A stretch of DNA of 23,007 nt from the IMG/VR virus record IMGVR_UViG_3300014720_003322, positions 1 through 23,007 of that record. One strand, written 5' to 3'. Shown in pieces: positions 21,437-23,007 of the stretch. The stretch is from a virus. The notes beneath the pieces are model-generated. The model was not told where the DNA came from. It searched no databases and was given only the letters and a program-made list of their open reading frames with translations. Numbering within the stretch: the stretch's first letter is position 1; the number at the start of each line of letters is the position of its first letter. Made by a program: the position numbers and the translations under genes.

Positions 21437-21943
21437 CTAGAACACCGGTGGCGGGGGTGGGGGTGGTGGAGGTGCCGCGCCCGGAGGAGGTGGTGGGGGT
21501 GGCGGCATGCCGGGCATGCTCGCGGGAGGTGGTAGGCCGGGCGCCATGACGGGACGTGGGGGCATGCCAGGAGCGCCTGACAGGGGCGACACGGGCGGCC
21601 TCGGGGGAGCATTGGCTCCGGTAGCAGCATCTATCGCTCGGGCCTGCAGGTCCTTGTCGTTGCCGGCCAGCATGATACCGCTGAGTATACCTGTAAGGAA
21701 GGTAGAGATAGGCACCAGCATCTCGAAGAACTTCTGATCTATGGGGCTGATGGCGTTGAGTGGCTGGGTGACAAATATGATGGAGTAGAGCACCACGAAC
21801 ACGATGCCAGTGAGCGTGAGCGTGAGGCACACACCTATGAAAAACTTCAAGCGGGCCATCAGCTGCTCGTCTGTATACATGAAATCGTCCGTGGCTTTTT
21901 TATCGGACTTCACGCCGATCTTTTCTAGTATCTTCATTTGCAT
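21437..21943 (-). CDS. membrane protein with polyproline tail (168 aa)
   Basis: After a charged N-terminus there are two membrane segments (about 33-58 and 73-94; the second reads FFEMLVPISTFLTGILSGIML), then a proline-rich tail with runs of 5 to 9 prolines ending PPPPPPVF. The layout recalls small phage inner-membrane proteins, possibly holin-like, but no specific family motif is seen. AGGAG precedes the first ATG (21941-21943) by four bases and a second ATG two codons later by ten, so either may be used. It overlaps the 91-residue gene. Confidence 0.75.
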   Translation of the reverse strand: MQMKILEKIGVKSDKKATDDFMYTDEQLMARLKFFIGVCLTLTLTGIVFVVLYSIIFVTQPLNAISPIDQKFFEMLVPISTFLTGILSGIMLAGNDKDLQARAIDAATGANAPPRPPVSPLSGAPGMPPRPVMAPGLPPPASMPGMPPPPPPPPGAAPPPPPPPPPVF

Positions 21944-22209
21944 TCAGCTCCTGTAGCGGGTCGTGGTGCGAGCATGGGCATGGGAGCAGCGCCCTCTGGG
22001 GGCGGTCCCAGGCGTGGATCTCGCTGTCCTTTGAATATGTGTTCGGGGCAGGTGCGGGTGACATCGCACAAGGGTTTCTGGCACTGGGGGCTGTCCCAGT
22101 TCTTGGGGTCATGGCAGGGATAACGGAACCGATCTCCCCCGAATATGGCCAGTGCCACGGGTGCTATGATCAGCAGAGCGAGCCATTTGAATAGCCTCTT
22201 GTCGTTCAC
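21934..22209 (-). CDS. small membrane-anchored cysteine-rich protein (91 aa)
   Basis: I chose a GTG start at 22207-22209: AAGGAG lies nine bases upstream, preceded by a GCTAAATA box, and the product then opens with a positively charged end and one hydrophobic segment (KRLFKWLALLIIAPVALAIF), a signal anchor. The ATG at 22266 gives a longer form without any ribosome binding site. The outside part has five cysteines (PCHDP, QCQKPLCDVTRTCP, ECK) and a proline-rich stretch. With two neighbouring envelope genes it may form a membrane or spanin-like set, but no lipobox is seen. Confidence 0.65.
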   Translation of the reverse strand: MNDKRLFKWLALLIIAPVALAIFGGDRFRYPCHDPKNWDSPQCQKPLCDVTRTCPEHIFKGQRDPRLGPPPEGAAPMPMLAPRPATGAECK

Positions 22210-22229
22210 TGGTGTTTGCTCCTTCGGGG

Positions 22230-22237
22230 TATTTAGC
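22230..22237 (-). promoter_or_regulatory. possible late promoter box GCTAAATA
   Basis: GCTAAATA lies on the minus strand just upstream of the AAGGAG and GTG of the 91-residue gene. It has six of eight consensus bases. The rest of the gene-free stretch 22210-22320 holds a 12-base GC palindrome (22250-22261) and nothing else I can name. Confidence 0.35.
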
Positions 22238-22305
22238 AGATCTGGTGCCGCCGGCGCCGGCGTCATATTTTGGTCATAACAGGGTATTTCTCCCGCCCGG
22301 CGACA

Positions 22306-22313
22306 CCTAAATA
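22306..22313 (+). promoter_or_regulatory. possible late promoter box CCTAAATA before LpxH-like gene
   Basis: CCTAAATA on the plus strand ends seven bases before the ATG at 22321 and there is no ribosome binding site between. Six of eight bases match the late consensus, with the complete TAAATA core. Confidence 0.4.
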
Positions 22314-22320
22314 TTGTGTG

Positions 22321-23007
22321 ATGCCACATACCTATAGATCCATATTCATCTCAGACGTGCACCTGGGCACACGGGACTGCAAGGCCGAGGCGCTCAACAA
22401 CTTCCTCAAGCACCACACCTGCGACACCCTGTATCTCGTGGGCGACATCATCGATGCATGGAAGATCCAGCGCAACAAGTGGCGCTGGAAGCAGAGCCAT
22501 ACCAACGTTGTCAGGCGCGTGCTGGGCCATGCCAAGCGTGGCACGCGGGTGGTGTTCATAGCGGGCAACCACGACGAGTTCCTGCGCCCGCTCATACCCT
22601 ACGGCATAGGTTTCGGCCTGGTAGAGATCGCGGACCATGCCGAACACATCGGGCGCGACGGCCGGCACTATCTGGTGGTGCATGGCGACATGTTCGATGG
22701 CATCACGCGGGTCGCGCCCTGGCTCAGCTTCCTGGGCGACCAGGCCTATGACATCGTGCTCAGGCTCAACAGCCGTTTCAACTGGTTGCGTCGGCGCATG
22801 GGCTTTGGTTACTGGAGCCTCAGCAGATATCTCAAATATCGCGTGAAGAAGGCCGTGGATTTCGTGTTCCAGTTCGAGCGCAACCTGGCGGCCTACTGCC
22901 GCAAGCGTGGATTCGATGGCGTGATCTGCGGGCACATACACCATGCCGAGATCAAGGTGATAGATGGTGTGACCTACATGAACGATGGGGACTGGGTGGA
23001 GTCCTGC
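22321..23007 (+). CDS. LpxH-like metallophosphoesterase (UDP-2,3-diacylglucosamine diphosphatase family), partial 3' end
   Basis: 229 residues are visible, open at the right edge. All metallophosphoesterase motifs are present: SDVHLG (11-16; D12, H14), GDIID (41-45), GNHDE (82-86), VHGD (120-123) and GHIHH (204-208), followed by NDGDWVESC, typical of the LpxH/COG2908 group, which hydrolyses UDP-2,3-diacylglucosamine to lipid X in lipid A synthesis with Mn2+. Blocks YWSLSRYLKYRVKKAV and DAWKIQRNKW also match that group. It is on the opposite strand to its neighbours and may come from a host. It could reshape host lipid A or act on another nucleotide-linked substrate. The start is the only ATG before SDVH. 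Confidence 0.88.
   Translation, partial: MPHTYRSIFISDVHLGTRDCKAEALNNFLKHHTCDTLYLVGDIIDAWKIQRNKWRWKQSHTNVVRRVLGHAKRGTRVVFIAGNHDEFLRPLIPYGIGFGLVEIADHAEHIGRDGRHYLVVHGDMFDGITRVAPWLSFLGDQAYDIVLRLNSRFNWLRRRMGFGYWSLSRYLKYRVKKAVDFVFQFERNLAAYCRKRGFDGVICGHIHHAEIKVIDGVTYMNDGDWVESC

Noticed and set aside
22250-22261. GC palindrome GCCGGCGCCGGC as a terminator
   Set aside because: It can form only a four-base stem and has no clear T-run; no gene ends nearby.
22351-22944. Minus-strand ORF of 197 residues at the right edge
   Set aside because: It is antisense to the LpxH-like gene, whose five metal-binding motifs are intact.

Overview
The window looks like part of the genome of a T4-like tailed phage (myovirus) infecting a Gram-negative bacterium. 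It carries a T4-type family B DNA polymerase, a T4-type sliding clamp, a DsbA-like DNA-binding protein and T4-type late promoter boxes (TATAAATA and variants). Almost every gene lies on the minus strand with stop/start overlaps of a few bases. Two genes are on the plus strand: a free-standing homing endonuclease and an LpxH-like phosphoesterase cut by the right edge. I saw no tRNA, rRNA, integrase or CRISPR. No gene-free stretch exceeds 130 bases.

Layout, read right to left in the direction of most transcription. (1) 22321-23007: partial LpxH-like gene (+). (2) 21063-22209: three exported or membrane proteins. (3) 20388-21062: AT-rich GIY-YIG endonuclease (+), entered from a palindromic late promoter that faces both ways. 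(4) 13424-20311: a late-type block with a HAD phosphatase, a Dps-like ferritin, a 746-residue LysM/membrane protein and several small basic proteins. At least three of these (possibly four) begin with a short peptide like the capsid-targeting sequence of T4 internal head proteins (MRxxEFIxE). (5) 12540-13422: a methyltransferase-like protein, a small conserved-looking protein and a 22-codon mini-ORF. (6) 5485-12412: a replication and DNA-modification block: a perfect sigma70-type promoter, DsbA-like protein, DNA polymerase, methyltransferase, sliding clamp, DpdA-type 7-deazaguanine DNA transglycosylase, a DUF465-like coiled coil and a 170-residue protein. (7) 1-5492: two tandem radical SAM proteins, a QueD/T-fold-like protein, a 70-residue protein, a glycosyltransferase, a UDP-glucose 4-epimerase-like enzyme and the start of a 2OG-Fe(II) oxygenase-like gene.

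How the parts may work together (inference): DpdA would exchange guanine in phage DNA for a 7-deazaguanine. The QueD-like protein and perhaps the radical SAM pair would supply or elaborate the base. The DpdA gene overlaps the clamp gene, and its acidic C-terminus carries SLFDF, which resembles the clamp-binding tail of T4-family polymerases; the polymerase here ends in TLFDFQ. This suggests modification tethered to the replisome. The head-protein block suggests a set of basic proteins packaged with, and perhaps injected with, the genome. The epimerase, glycosyltransferase and LpxH-like enzyme point to changes of virion or host surface glycans and lipid A.
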